Below, piece after piece: positions 1 to 12,377 of a stretch of 64,000 nucleotides of DNA. The stretch is taken from assembly GCA_026413225.1 (NCBI GenBank), contig CM048591.1, forward strand, positions 43,443,303 through 43,507,302, read 5' to 3'. A model generated the notes under the pieces. It had not been told where the DNA came from and did no database searches. It was given only the letters and a program-made list of their open reading frames with translations. Position numbers and translations under genes: made by a program. This DNA comes from Otis tarda. Its lineage: Eukaryota; Chordata; Aves; Otidiformes; Otididae. The number at the start of each line of letters is the position of its first letter. Position 1 is the stretch's first letter.

Positions 1-3000
1 GACTAATAATGAATACAGTGCTCACTTCAAAACTCTCTGAATGAAGAGCTGATATTGGAAATGAAGACTACATTTTAAACTACTTACTATTTTCTTTATT
101 TTCTTGGACACATTTGCATCTGAGAGAGACAGATACATAACGTTCCTTTAAAGGATGAATGAAGTTCTGTCATTCTTTGTACAGGGAAGGTGGATAGCTT
201 TTTTTCTCTCTTCCATTTTTATTTTGAGTTTTTTATTTTTATTCTTCAGTGTACTTTCTTCTGCAAGTCTGAGTGGCAGCTTACATAACAGCAGTGTTTT
301 TTTAAAAACTAATATTAAACTCAGAATCTAGTGCCCTGGCAGGAACTGAACCCAAAAGGAGGCTTTGCCTCAACCTGCCTAACTGACTGCTTTTGAACTC
401 TGAGAAGCCAGATGAGAGGCTGGCAGTTAGGACATGAGAGATCATCTTCTGAATACCTACTGCCCGTAATATTTTGCCTCTGTTAGCTCAATGACTCCAA
501 ATAGTTAGAAAGCTAGTGTACAAATTAAGTCCAGATTGTCTGCTGCTTAATGGGTCTTTAGCTTTTTCTGCTTTCCCTGGAACCATTTTTAAAAGCACTT
601 CTGTTCAGTTTCTGTGTCTTTGTATTTCAGTCCTTTTAACTTGTTCCATTTTACCTGTGTCCTGTCAGAGCCTTCCTATCCCCCCCACCCCTCACACCCT
701 ACCCCTCACAATTGTTCTGTATTTCTGTATCCTTTTCTTTTCTACATACCTTACCTGGTTGCTCTCCATGTTTCAGTGAATAAAGTCAATAGATTTTTTT
801 TTCCCCCACCTTTTTATTTTCTTTATCTTTTTTTTTTTTTTTTGGACTCCCTTCTATTAACCATTTTTTAATTATTCCAATTAATTCTTCTGCCTTCAGT
901 GGGACTTACAGGACTCCCTTGTGGACTTCCTGACTCTTGTAGACAGCTCAGATCCTAGGTCTGAGTATTCTTCCGTACAGGTTGTTTTAGACATCACTGT
1001 TAACTATTTGAGTTACTAATATACATGGCAGATGCAACTAAGAATATAAACAGATCTATTTTGTACCTATGTTTTGGGTAGTATTGTACACTTAATATTA
1101 GTTCATCAGTTAACAACTTCTCAAATGAAAATTCAGAGGTGACTTTAAACACAGCAATGTGATTCACTGCGATTGCAGCCGATGAGGTAAGGAACAAACT
1201 AAAAGGCCAGAAAGTTTTCACTTGCAATGATTTGCTTTAGTGTTAGAAGTGTGGTGTAGATGTGTGGTTTTGTGTAAATACATGTATCAGTCCCTTGATC
1301 TAGTGACCAAGGACGTATGGAATCTCACATTTAATAAAACAAAATTCCATGGAGGAGATCTGAATCGCCTAGGAAGTTTGAAGGGAAAGTAGCAACCATG
1401 CAGTAGCTTTCAATTCTAGGCTAATAAAACCCTGATGATACTTCTCTTTTACCATTTAACCTGTAACTTCCAGACATCCTTCAGAAAATTACTTAGGAGA
1501 TAACTGTTAACTACAGTGACTCAGTAAAAATACTGCAGAAAGGCCCATAAAAGCCTGCCACCTTTGTACCATGTACAGAAGTGGATCCTCAGTCTTCCTC
1601 AAGCTGTTAGATGGAGTTTGCAACATATGTATATGGTCATGAAAGTCAATGCATTTTATAGCTGTGTATTTTTTTGTGACATTACAGTAGGCTTTTGGAT
1701 GTTAATACACTGTATGATGAACTGAATCTTCAAGGATACAGTTTTGGTTTTTAATTCTCTCATTGTAAATTTCACGGTGTGGCAAAACTATATTAATTCA
1801 TTTTAAGATATTTTATGTATCTGAGAGGAGGCAGTAGAAGTAGCAAGGACCAAAATGATATAAGCTTCAGGAAGAGTACAGATTCCAACTATAATATAGT
1901 GTTCCTTACAAGTTCTTAAGACACTCATCACTACATATGGATATGACAGTAAGAATCAAATTTTCTCAGTGTCAGTCTAGCCTAGAGCCTTCCTGTGTCC
2001 CTGTGCAGAAGCCTAGCTGTTCTGACATGATGGTCACTTCAACTGATGCTGTGTTTTTGTGTATGAATTAGCCAGGCCTCTTTGTTTCTTCTTGATGCCT
2101 TATGCTAAACCTTATCAATTGTTTCAGAGGAAAGGAATTTTGCCACACCCTTCTGGAAATGTGCGATTGCTCAAAGCTAGCTTGTTCAGCTTCTGCCATT
2201 ACCCACTACAGGGTGGAAGTACTAATAGTGCCTCAAGGTTAGAACAAGCAAGAAAATGCAATGTAAATGAATTAGTCATTGTTGCTTAATTAATAACAGT
2301 CAAATTCAACTTCTCTTGAAACGGATACCTTAAATCCCATTCATTTAAGGCAAATGGCTTAAATGGCAATTTGGCTCTGAATTGTTATTTAAAATGCTGT
2401 GGAATATAGATACGCTTTCACTCTTTATAAACATTGAGAACTTACTACAGCAAGGTAAAACTCCTTAAAACAAGCAAACAAAAACTACTGATGAAGTTTA
2501 CATTTGCAGGATAATAGTACAACTCTCATATGTTTTTTCTCAAATGTCATCAGAACAAGTAATGGTGACTGTCAACAGTGATGTACATAATAACTCAACT
2601 GCATCAGATAACAACAGACTGGGTAAGACAATGCTGTTCGAGGAAGTATTTATGTTATAGAGTCAGATAGTTGGATTTGACACAGGGTCAAACATAGCCT
2701 TCTTTAAAGTTTGTAGCCTTAGACGGTCATGTAATGTTTTGGGGATGGGTGCACAGGATTCCTCCTTTCCCTCAGAACAGAACGTCACTCAGGGGTTTTT
2801 GCTTGTGTTTCAATGTGCCATCATATTTAGTTGCTGATTTTTAAGTTCCTGTTGATATCTAGAAACAATAAATTTTAAGATAATTAGCTAATACTTCCCC
2901 CAGCTCCACTGTTTTTCTGCCATTAAAAAGTCACTTAATGACATTGAGGGCAGGAGCCTGTTTGGAGGAGGCAGAAAGGATGATGTGCACAGAGCTAAGG

Positions 3001-3512
3001 CGTGAAACAAAGGTTACAGAGGAACCTGGTGTTGTACTTACAGTAACTCTGTGGTATAGCAGGGTTCCCTTTACTTAGTTGATGGACCAGACCCAAAATA
3101 GAGAACTTGATTGTGCCCCTAGACTTGTTCACCATAGGCCTTCATGCAAGGCAGGACACCTGACTGAAGTTTTTCTGACCCATGCATAGTACAGTCCCTG
3201 GTTTGGAGAATTCTAGATTTATTCCATTACAGCTCCATATGAATATTTTGGAATGTTAAAGACAGATGAGTAACAACACCTTAAACGTTTTTAATTAACA
3301 AATAAAATCATTGACCACAAGGTAGAGTTGATGTTGTCATTTTCATAAATTCATGTACAGTTTTTATTTAACATTTTATGTATGCTTTAAATGCATTTTA
3401 TGTTTATGTGTTTGATTGTCAAGTATTCATTTGTGTTTGGATTTTTGTATTAATTTTTCTTTGACTTTTTTTGAAAAGCATGATTTCTCATATTTTATTT
3501 TGTTTCTTTTAG
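1..3512 (+). other. NTRK2: NTRK2 intron upstream of the T1 exon (3' part)
   Basis: No exon is recognisable here. The sequence is AT-rich with several T-rich runs, notably around 798-843. I looked for the TrkB transmembrane exon and did not find it, so it should lie left of the window. The stretch ends in a pyrimidine-rich acceptor (3498-3512) immediately before the T1 tail. Open frames here (for example 516-779 and 2059-2289) are short, low in complexity and resemble nothing I know. Confidence 0.7.
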
Positions 3513-3550
3513 GTTTTGTTTTATTTCATAAGATCCCACTGGATGGGTAA
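3513..3550 (+). CDS. NTRK2: TrkB.T1-specific terminal coding exon
   Basis: This exon encodes the short cytoplasmic tail of the truncated, kinase-less receptor TrkB.T1. After a T-rich acceptor ending in AG at 3511-3512, GT (3513-3514) completes a split glycine codon from the upstream exon. It is followed by FVLFHKIPLDG and a TAA stop at 3548-3550. From memory, this 11-residue tail is identical to the mammalian T1 tail, which is known for extreme conservation. TrkB.T1 is abundant in glia; it binds BDNF, can act dominant-negatively on the full-length receptor and has its own signalling. The exon is used when the spliceosome takes this acceptor and the transcript is polyadenylated downstream. The full-length form skips it for the exon at 29574, which starts with the same GT phase. 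The coding part alone is listed; the exon continues as 3' UTR. Confidence 0.93.
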
Positions 3551-4022
3551 ATGAAATAAGGAAAAGATGAGAGAGGGGCTGTTGAGCTTGTGGAAGCTGT
3601 ATGCTGCACACTAGGGAGTGCACAGTGTTCTTGCCCAGTGAAGTGCCACCTCCCTTGGACTCCTCATTTAGACATTGGTTCTGTTTGGAGAACTGTAGAA
3701 GTACATTCAAATCAGTAGCTGTTTTTGCAAGAGCAGGGCGAAGCCAAGCCCTGAGGCAGCTATAAAACTCAACAAAGTCCAGAAATAAGCTATCACAGTT
3801 TTTCCTATTGCCTTGTCCTCACTGTGTCTTCCAAAATGACATTGAGATGAAATTACGTTACATTGTTTCCTCTGTCAATTTTTTTCTGTTTGAACTTAAC
3901 TGGAAAGATGTTGTTTTTATAAATAATATTTATCAAAGGTGAACTGCAAAGTTGCTTTTATTATATTGCATTAGTGGCTCTGCAAAACTTCTACAAATGC
4001 TTTATTTGAGTGTGTGTGTAAA

Positions 4023-4045
4023 AACTCATTGATTTCAATGGGAAT
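4023..4045. repeat. Ancient dispersed palindromic repeat motif
   Basis: The short inverted pair CATTGA (4027-4032) and TCAATG (4035-4040) with a TT spacer matches a motif that recurs in this window near 7247, 16464, 30015 and 47033. It looks like a fragment of an old interspersed repeat of the type common in sauropsid genomes. I cannot name the family. Confidence 0.45.
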
Positions 4046-6105
4046 GCTCACATCCTTAAAATTAAGTTCTTCTATGTTTTCAGGATATGACTTTAAATCC
4101 TAAAGCAGTAAAAAGCAGAGCTGGCCCTGCAAATCTTTATTTATGTATGTGGTTCCACTGACTTTACCAAGAAGATGTAGAGTATGAGTGGTATACAGAA
4201 AGGTGGCAATACTGTTCATTCGCTCGTTTGGGTATTGAACCAGTGCCATCACTTACACATTCAGTTAGGTCATGCTTACTCAATACAGTCTATAAGTTTG
4301 GGTAAGTGTACAAATCTTGAGTAGGCTGGAATGCCGATTCTGAGCCAAGAGCAAGAATAACAACACTATACAGTTGGTCCTTCAGAGTGTATACTTACAG
4401 GCCTGTTTAACTGTTCCTACTTAACTGTGAAGTATACTTCAGAGTGTGTTTCAGTATGCTTCAGAGGAGAACCTACTCCCTTCTGAGAAGAGTTTACTGT
4501 AACAGGTAAAGATAAGTGAAGGCACAAGCATTTTGCAGGAGCAGAGGCTGCATTCATATATATTGCTAGACATTAATTTTCGTACTATTTACCTATCAAA
4601 TCCTGAGTTTATAATTTGATTTTTTCAGTTTAGGGAGTTGTTGTAAGAAAGGTGAAGTTTCTGGGTTTTAACTGCGAGTTAGCTACAAAGACTAGCAGCA
4701 AAAGACTGAGACAGATGCTTACCTTTCTATGCATTTTGATTACATTTCTGAGCTATGGTTTGATTTTAATTCCTTACAATTATATTTAGTAAAAAAGAAG
4801 ATATGGTATTGTTTTGTCTCTCTTGTATTTGCTTTTCATTGTTTTTGTTTTTTAATTTCAGTCATTTTCACTCTTCCATTGGAATACTGTTGTCTTTTCT
4901 TTTGCTGAATACACCATTCCTCTCTTTCTACAATACTGTCTTGACTCTTCTGTCTCTGTATATTTACTCACTTTTTTCCTTTTAAGACTTAGTCCTTCAA
5001 CATTTTTCTTGTGCTCTCTTCAGTCTCTTGCATTCAAGTTCTTTGTTCCTGCTGTGCTCAAATTCTGGAAATATCCTTATTAGTCAAGAAATATGTCCAC
5101 ATTTGCATTCTTCTAGGCCTATGTAGTGTTTCCTTTCGCTTGCCACTGTCTGGGGAAGGGGAGTTGCAGTTGTTAAAGTGCTTTCTTCACTTTTCCAAAA
5201 TCTGTCCCAAAGATGTGTTTTTCTCCCCACATTAAAAAAGAGGGCAGAGCTGGAAGTTTACTGATGGAATCGTGATGTTTTTGTCGCCCTGCACATACTG
5301 TGGTGATTTGGGGAGTGATGGCAGCAATTAAGGATATCCATCATAGTTCCTGTTTGAAGTTAGGTATCAACAAGTGTTCTGCTGTTCCTCAGAAACAATG
5401 TTAGGAATGTCTGCCTTTTTTTGCTCCTAAGTCTATGTGGACATGTTCTTATATTAGAGAGATACTAACTTTCTCTTCTGCTTACTGTTTGCTGTTTCTC
5501 TTTTAACTTCCTTTTAATTATTTTCTTCTCAGACTTCTTGCTTACCCATGAATCTTGCCTCCTGTTGAGATAATATCTTATGCCATTGAGCTGATTCTAA
5601 ATCAGTGGAGAATCATTTAGGTCAGCAACATTTGAACTAAAGTCAGTGGAGTTACATCACATGTAAGCTGGATGATGAGCAGAGCTTGACCCAGTAGCCT
5701 AGATTCCAGTATTAAGTTTTGCTGGGATTAAATCAACATATTTCAGTTATGTATTCACAATTTATTGCCAAATAAATGAGATGAGAATCTGAACTCTTTT
5801 CTTTTGGCAGGGAAAAGGCAAACTTGCAGAGCTGGAATTTGGCAGTTGATTTTTGAAATATTTAATTTTAAAAGATAGTTCTTTCTGATTCATAATATTT
5901 ATATGCATAAATGTGCACAGTTATTGATTGGGGATTTTACATAATTTTTTTTGTAATTTATTTTACAGCACTTTGCAGTTCATCTTTATGGTATAGGAGT
6001 AGTTTTGACCTTCAAACATTTCAGCATGTACTCACACAGTATTTTGGATTTTGTGTAATCATGGAGGTAACTTTAATAAACCACAACTGATTTATGCACC
6101 AGTGA

Positions 6106-6133
6106 AATATATATATTTATATATATATATATT
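6106..6133. repeat. (AT)n microsatellite
   Basis: A nearly pure AT dinucleotide run interrupted once by TTT. It lies in the candidate T1 3' UTR or early intron, 26 bases after a candidate AATAAA at 6075-6080. Confidence 0.85.
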
Positions 6134-7824
6134 GTAGAATATCCTTCTTACATATTTTGTACTATATCTTTTATATTAGCCACTCAGTGCACTATTACTT
6201 GATCCAGATATTCACAGAACCTTATGAATTACAGCACATGATTTGTTACTAATAATGTCTTAACGCAGATGTTTAATGCTTGATGGAAAAAGACTATGTG
6301 TTCCTAAAATAATTTCTTTTCAGAATGCGAACAGAGCCTTTTAAAGCTAAGGGAGCTAAACTTTTAACGTGGAAATTATAGTACCCACTAGCTCCTGTCT
6401 TTCAGCTTGATTGTAAGTGACATTGCTTGTAACTGTAGAGATTCTGATCTGCCCAAGTGGTGTTGGTTTACAAAGGGCTCAGTTAATTACGAATTCTTGA
6501 CCTCCTTAAAATAAAGTGAGACTCAAATGAAGAATCATGCAGGAACCATTAACATGGTAAAAGTTACTGAACATCCAGGATTTGACATTAAAAAGCTTTT
6601 ATATTGTTTTGCTGAGCAATAAAAAAGGCTATGAAACATCTAAAGGCAGAGTTGCTATTTTTTTTCATTGTGCCAGACACGAAGCTAAAATAAAAGCATA
6701 TTTCTAATGTTCTGCTTGAAGGGGCTTATTTATACTAGAATTTACTTTAAATGAACATTTAACTTACTCAGAGAAGTACTGAGATAACCTGTTGAACAGT
6801 TTGCTGGGCAGTTTAGTTGGAGGACTGGAGAGGACACACTACTGGGGGTGTTTTGGTGTGAGGCAAGGCAAATCATCTGCTCTGTTAAATAAACCTATTT
6901 GTATTGAATTTTGTAGAAGTTTGACCAGTGGCCAGGTCTATGTTGCAAATGAGCACACTGATCCCAGGCAGAGCCCAGGGTCCGTGTTGAGCTTGCCACA
7001 GCTGCCTGCAGTGCCAGGTGAGGTGGGGGCCTCGTGGAGCCTGTTCTTACAGAAGGGTGTTTAGGGACCATGTCTTTTTCTGATGGGAGTTGTGGGAGCT
7101 CACCACCGGGCAGTCGAGGACTGCTGTGATACATCTGCGTGACAGCATGTGTGTGTCTGAGTACCCTAAGAATTGCAAGGCCGTCCTCAACCTTTCCACT
7201 GCCTTTGACTACCAGCTGGATCTCTCCCATGCTGCAGTGAGGAAAACCATTCATTTCAGTGGGAGCAAGGTCCTTGGGGGCAGCAGACAGTGCCAAGAAA
7301 ACCTGTGGACAGCTAGCTGGAAACAATTCTGCTTCAAATAGTTCTCGCAGGAATTGCTCTTTCTATTTTCACTGCTGGCAGAAGCACTAGAAATCTATTT
7401 CTTTCCTAGGATGCAGCCAATCCCGAAGCACAGTTTTTCAAAGTTTAAAAAACTTATGGAAGTTTGCCATGTAGGAATGACCAGTACACTTCCTACTGGC
7501 TCTTCACAAAACAGCGTTCATACAGAGATCCAGTTTCTCAGTCCCTTCACCTGGCCATCTGTGATAAGTTGACAATTAATTTCAGCATGAAGACCAGCAC
7601 TTTGTTTGCAGCTGTTTCAATGCTTAAAAACATGCAAATGGTTTGCAAAGTTGGAAGCTGTTATCAGACAGATAAACAAATGCGTCCTTTCTGATATAAT
7701 TTTAATTCGGCCCTCCTTTTCCAGTTGCATATTTAACATTTGAAATAATTTGAAAGTTATTAATGGATTGGGCAGCTAAGTATTTTGTTCCTGTTTATTT
7801 CAAAAGAAAACACCAGAAGCTTAC

Positions 7825-8480
7825 CTAAAGGCTTTTAGTATTTTCTTCTTCTTCTTCTTCTTCTTCTTCTTCTTCTTCTTTTTCTTCTTCTTTGTCTTTA
7901 TCTTCATTTTCATCTGCGTCTTCTTCTTCTTCCTCATCATTCTCTCTGGCTTCTTCTCTTCCTTCCAGTTTTCAATGGTTCTGTGTTTCCTTCTCTTCTA
8001 TTCTTGAGAGAGCTCAACATCCACCTTCCTGCACTGCTGCAGTAAGCTCTCGTCTCTGTAGGGTACAGATGTGCGAGGTCTTTGAAAATCCTTTTGAAGG
8101 GCTTTACTGTCATTATGTGATGGTGTGAAGTATTCCAGATTATAGTGTAGGCCCACGTTGTGCCAGATTTTGTCATCTGATCTCCACAGCAAGAGCTCGT
8201 GGATGTGAAAAGTATTGAGAACTATAAATACAGCATTATAGGGAGCACAGAGAACATTGATACTGTGAATTTCACATGTTTGACAGCCCATTTCATTGTC
8301 CCACTTCCAAGGGAATGTGTATCCCCAAACTTTTGAAGCTGGCTTGCATTTGTTCTGTTTTTCTTTTGTACAAATTAAATCTGCTGTGGAAATAGAAAAT
8401 GATGCATTAATTGGAAATAAATATAGCTGTTCAGTTCCACAAGGATGTAGACTGTATGACTGAACTTGTAGAAGATGTTA
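7825..8480 (-). pseudogene. Unidentified coding-like block with a Lys- or Glu-rich tail, antisense to NTRK2
   Basis: On the minus strand a frame is open from about 8480 to a TAG at 7998-8000, about 160 codons. It is rich in Cys, Trp and His and includes segments such as VWGYTFPWKWDNE and HELLLWRSDDKIWHN. Past that single stop, which is one change from CAG (Gln), the same frame runs on through a Lys-rich tract to 7825. There GTAAGC forms a good minus-strand donor. A pyrimidine-rich AG acceptor lies at about 8384-8400, so 8383-7825 has the shape of an internal exon. In another frame the tract reads Glu/Asp-rich, and its interruptions are mostly acidic codons (GAT, GAC). I do not recognise the protein. 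It could be a decayed retrocopy, a nested antisense exon or chance: a stop-free run this long is only mildly unexpected in 64 kb. Confidence 0.3.
7842..7939. repeat. (TTC)n / (GAA)n microsatellite, interrupted
   Basis: A pure TTC run of about 13 units (7842-7880) is followed by an interrupted tract to about 7939. On the minus strand it reads as GAA repeats. Long GAA/TTC runs can adopt triplex structure and are length-polymorphic in other genes (established); no effect here is shown. Confidence 0.85.
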
Positions 8481-10498
8481 CTGTCTTTTAATCAAACCTC
8501 AAGGTTAACTGGTTTAACTTACTTTCATCAAAAAATACAGATTGAAAGAGCCCACATTATAGCATGTATTGTTTTGATATGGATATGCCATATCCTTCTA
8601 ATTTTAATAATAGCCTTCCATGATTAGCTTTATTTTTGCAGCTGCAAGGAGTGTGGTGGATAAGCACATGTGTCCTGGCCTGGAGCAGAGTTGCAGGCTG
8701 TGCAGAGCCAAACTACTTTCATTTTGAAGAGGGCAATTCCGCCATAGTCCCTAGAGGCAGCAACTCACAGCAGTGTTACTAAGCAGATTACATCTCAATA
8801 TAGAAGGAAACTCCCCTTGTCACATACACGTTTTCACTATAACTTTGTTCCTTGGCTGGAATGACAAGAACAACCATATAGAATTTCAGGGAACTATCTG
8901 ATATTCAAGCAAGTAGAGGGTGAAGTCATGGCTGCCTTCTGATGGCTTTGATTTTTCCTTCATGTAAGCAATGTAGGACTCACGCCTCAGGCATGTCCAC
9001 AAAACAGGAAAAGAAATCTTGATTTTTTTCTGAGATTTTTTTTTTTAACACTGCTATTTCATTGATATTACTGGCTTTACTAGTGTGAGAGCAGAATTGG
9101 GCTGCCATGCTACTGCACACACCTGAGACTGGAATCTTTGGCAAATACATTTGAAATGTGTTCCAAACACAGCCCTGTGTTCTTTCTTGGTCTTTCTTAG
9201 ATTTCAGGTTCAACTTAAAAATAGGAAGAGTCATTCTCTTGATACCGAAGTATAGAACTTAAGTATTCTTTGATAAAGTCTACTTTTTCACACGTTGAAA
9301 AAAGTAATATTCTAAATGATAGCACAAAAATGCCTTCTGCCATAGCATAACATCACATCTTAAAAAATAGTTTGCTGTAATCCATCTAATTCTGTAATTC
9401 TTCATGTTGAAACGGTTTTATATTTCTTATAAATAATAGACAATCATTGTTTTTATTCTAAAGTACTGCCATAACAGTTTGGACTATCTACACTTACAAA
9501 AAAAATGTACTTGACAAACTTACTTTTAACAGCCCAATAAGGTTTTATAAGGTATTATCATTGTGTTTTTCACTGTCTGTAAATTGATCACATCTAGTAT
9601 TTCCTTAGTAATTGTGCAGTATGTTGGAAAATATGTGAATCTTGGAGTTTCTCACCTGTTACCTGTTTTTGTTGTTGCTTTTGTTTTCTGATAAACAGTG
9701 AAATTCAACTCCTTAATGATTTTTTTATAGCATCTTGAATGGTTACCCTATTTGATAAACACCCGCTGCCCCCCAAAAAAACTGTTTGCAATAGTTTTGT
9801 TTCTGTTTAATTTAGTTTAAATGTATGTGTGTTTAACATATACATTCAATCAGCTGTGTGGCTATCTGGATCAAATGACTATGTGTTTGGGTTTTGACCA
9901 TAAGACAGCAAGTTTTACATGTCAGGCCATGCCTTATTTATTCAGAACTTAAAGTAGAAAAAGTGGGTTGCTTGAATACTGAAGTAAGCTATGCGGATTT
10001 TCCAGACTATTTTGAGGAAACATCAGTGCTGTGATTTGAAGGGTGTGTTTTGCTTTGGGACTTCTGTTTATTGGGCTGGACCATCTGGATTTCTCGACAG
10101 ACCTGATGAAACAGAGTACATAAGAGTGTTGAAATTGTTATGTCACAGTTTAAGCCCAAGTTTTTTCCTTTTTTGCTTCTTACTAGGGCATGTCATATTT
10201 TCCCATGAATTTAATTGCTGTATTTGGACTATAGCAGATGCGGATATTGCATAATATGTTCATTTTCTTTCTTCTGAAATGTTTGGTCATGTTTTTCTCT
10301 TCTTGGAACTCAGCACATCTCTGAGAGTTGTACTAAATCTGTTTTGTATGCCTTGAATTTTTCACCTGTTTGCAGAATTGTGATGTCATGTAGTCTATTT
10401 TACACTTATACTTTTTTATCATCATGCATGTAAAATATTTTTGGAACTAATTTGATGTATCCTGGCTATCTAGAAGAAACAGGCTCAATGTAAAGGTC

Positions 10499-10540
10499 GT
10501 CTTTTCTAAGAGAAGCTTAGCTTCTTTTTCTAAGAGAAGA
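10499..10540. repeat. Short local tandem duplication
   Basis: The unit TCTTTTTCTAAGAGAAG and a near copy lie side by side, about 23 bases apart, within 10499-10540. The junction also forms a small palindrome (AGAAGCT, T, AGCTTCT). Probably replication slippage. Confidence 0.6.
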
Positions 10541-12348
10541 CTTGCTATTACAAGTAAATTATGGTAGTCATTAAACTGGTGGATACAATTATTCTGAGGA
10601 AAGTATTCAAACAGTATAAAATACTAGGTTAATTAAAATGCTTTACTAAGTAGAAGAACGTATTGAAATTGTGATGTATTGGCTATTTTTTTGAGTGGTA
10701 GTGAGCTTGCCATTGAAATACTCTTATATAGGGTTTGCAGCCTCAGCAGAGCAAGAAGTTATGATCTAGGAAGAGCAATTGAAAAGTGGAGCTGAGTTAA
10801 GGCAAAAGTGAAAATATTCATTTACACTGCCCAGGAAATTAGGAAGTAAACAGGACAGGAAGTAACATAAATCTTAGTGTTCTTAATAATCCAAATTTGT
10901 GTAAAAATGCAAACAAAGGTTCATTTTTTAAAGAACATAAATTGTAACTTAACAGTATTCTTGTAAAAGTCTTTATTTTGTTATTTTAAACAAGAGAAAA
11001 TACAAACAGCATGTATTTGATATTTGTATTTTGAAAAATAGTTATTTCCATCTCATTTCTCCATGAACATACTGGAAGAATTAAAAGTTAATTTCATAGG
11101 TTAGTTTATAATCCTATTACTATTTTAAAAGTAAAATGAATTTAAAGATCACATTTCAGGTTGAGTAATTGATGTTTCTTCCTGCATCACGTTAATAATC
11201 AGGCTCTAAAGCAAAAATACAGAGCATATAATAAGCAATTCTTTGTATATTGCAATTTCATGACAGTGTTTGCAAAAAGTCACAAAATTTTGGTTTCTGA
11301 TGTTTAGATAATTTTACTGAAAGACCCTTTTGGTGATGTGTTTTATCTATAAAAAACAAATACAGTGTGCAGGTTTCTGAATTAAGTGTTCTCTAGTTAG
11401 TTTTTTTAAAGTGATAGTTACTTTAGATTTAAATGATAATGTTTTGTTTGGCTTCTGAGTTACTATCCAGAGCTCTAGGACTTTCATCATCAGAGCGGAG
11501 TTAACAATAAAGGAGCCAGATGTCATTAAGGTCTGTAAACAGAGAATGGAGTTTCAACTAAAATAATCCCCCTCAAAATGTAAAACTACAGTTCATAGTG
11601 TGTAATAAAAGACAGAAGTGGGTAAAGAGAATAGAAAGCTGCATTTAAAAGAGAGCTATAAATTAATTCAGATTAGAGTTCTTGTTTGGTGCACAGGTTG
11701 ATACTGCTTTTAACATGAACAGCTTGCTCTGGTAGTTGATAAACAGTTATTTAAAAACTAATTCTTTGTTTTACTTATGCAATTTGCTTTTTTACAGTAG
11801 TTTCCAAATTCATAGTTTATTCCGAGTATGCCATTCTTATGATGCCATTATTGTATCTTCGTTTTTCATCATAGTTAACTTCAGGTATAGTTCCCTAATA
11901 TATTGCAACTGTAATCAGTAAAATCCCAAATAATGTCTCGGAATAAGTTAGAATATGAACAGTACAGTATCTTTCATACCTGCATTTACTCTTGCCGCAT
12001 GGAAGTGCTGTGCTATTTACACATACAGAAGTAGCAGAGTATTCAACTGGCTGTTTTAGCCATGATACTTTCCCAAAAGAGCTGATATGCAAAAGGAAAA
12101 TATGCAGATGTGTGCTGGGAACCACATATCAATGACAGCACAGATCGTATTTCCTCAATAACTCTTAATAGCTAATATTAGGTATGAGAAGTTAGAGAAC
12201 AGAAAGTGTCGAAACTGTTTGCAGCTAGATGGGCAATTAGTTGTGCAGTTTGTTGATGACTAGTGTGATCCCACTGAAGACTGAAGGGTCACCACGTTTC
12301 CCCCTGGAACAGTTTTAGCACAGTTTCAGCGTCTACAGCATTGAAGTT

Positions 12349-12377
12349 GATGATGCCTCAGGAATGGAGGCATCATC
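12349..12377. repeat. Perfect 11-bp hairpin
   Basis: The arms GATGATGCCTC (12349-12359) and GAGGCATCATC (12367-12377) are exact reverse complements with a 7-base loop. The sequence TGCCTCAGGAA is also repeated just downstream, at 12380. The stem is too short for a typical microRNA precursor. Confidence 0.6.

Larger units (their letters stand above)
3551..6623 (+). other. NTRK2: Probable 3' UTR of TrkB.T1 transcripts (end uncertain)
   Basis: The T1 exon is terminal, so sequence after its stop codon should be 3' UTR up to a poly(A) site. Candidate signals are ATTAAA at 5231-5236 and AATAAA at 5771-5776, 6075-6080 and 6618-6623. The right-hand limit given here is only the last of these candidates. 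Mammalian T1 mRNAs have long 3' UTRs (established), so a length of 2-3 kb is plausible but is an inference. The stretch also carries ancient dispersed repeat motifs (4027, 5601, 5642) and an AT dinucleotide run. Confidence 0.4.

Noticed and set aside
516-5235. Short open frames in the first 5 kb
   Set aside because: They are T-rich, low-complexity frames without domain-like content; none has splice context apart from the T1 tail at 3513.
6792-7341. Overlapping open frames on both strands (90, 143 and 83 codons)
   Set aside because: Moderately GC-rich intron. The predicted proteins have no recognisable motif, and opposite-strand overlap is typical of chance.
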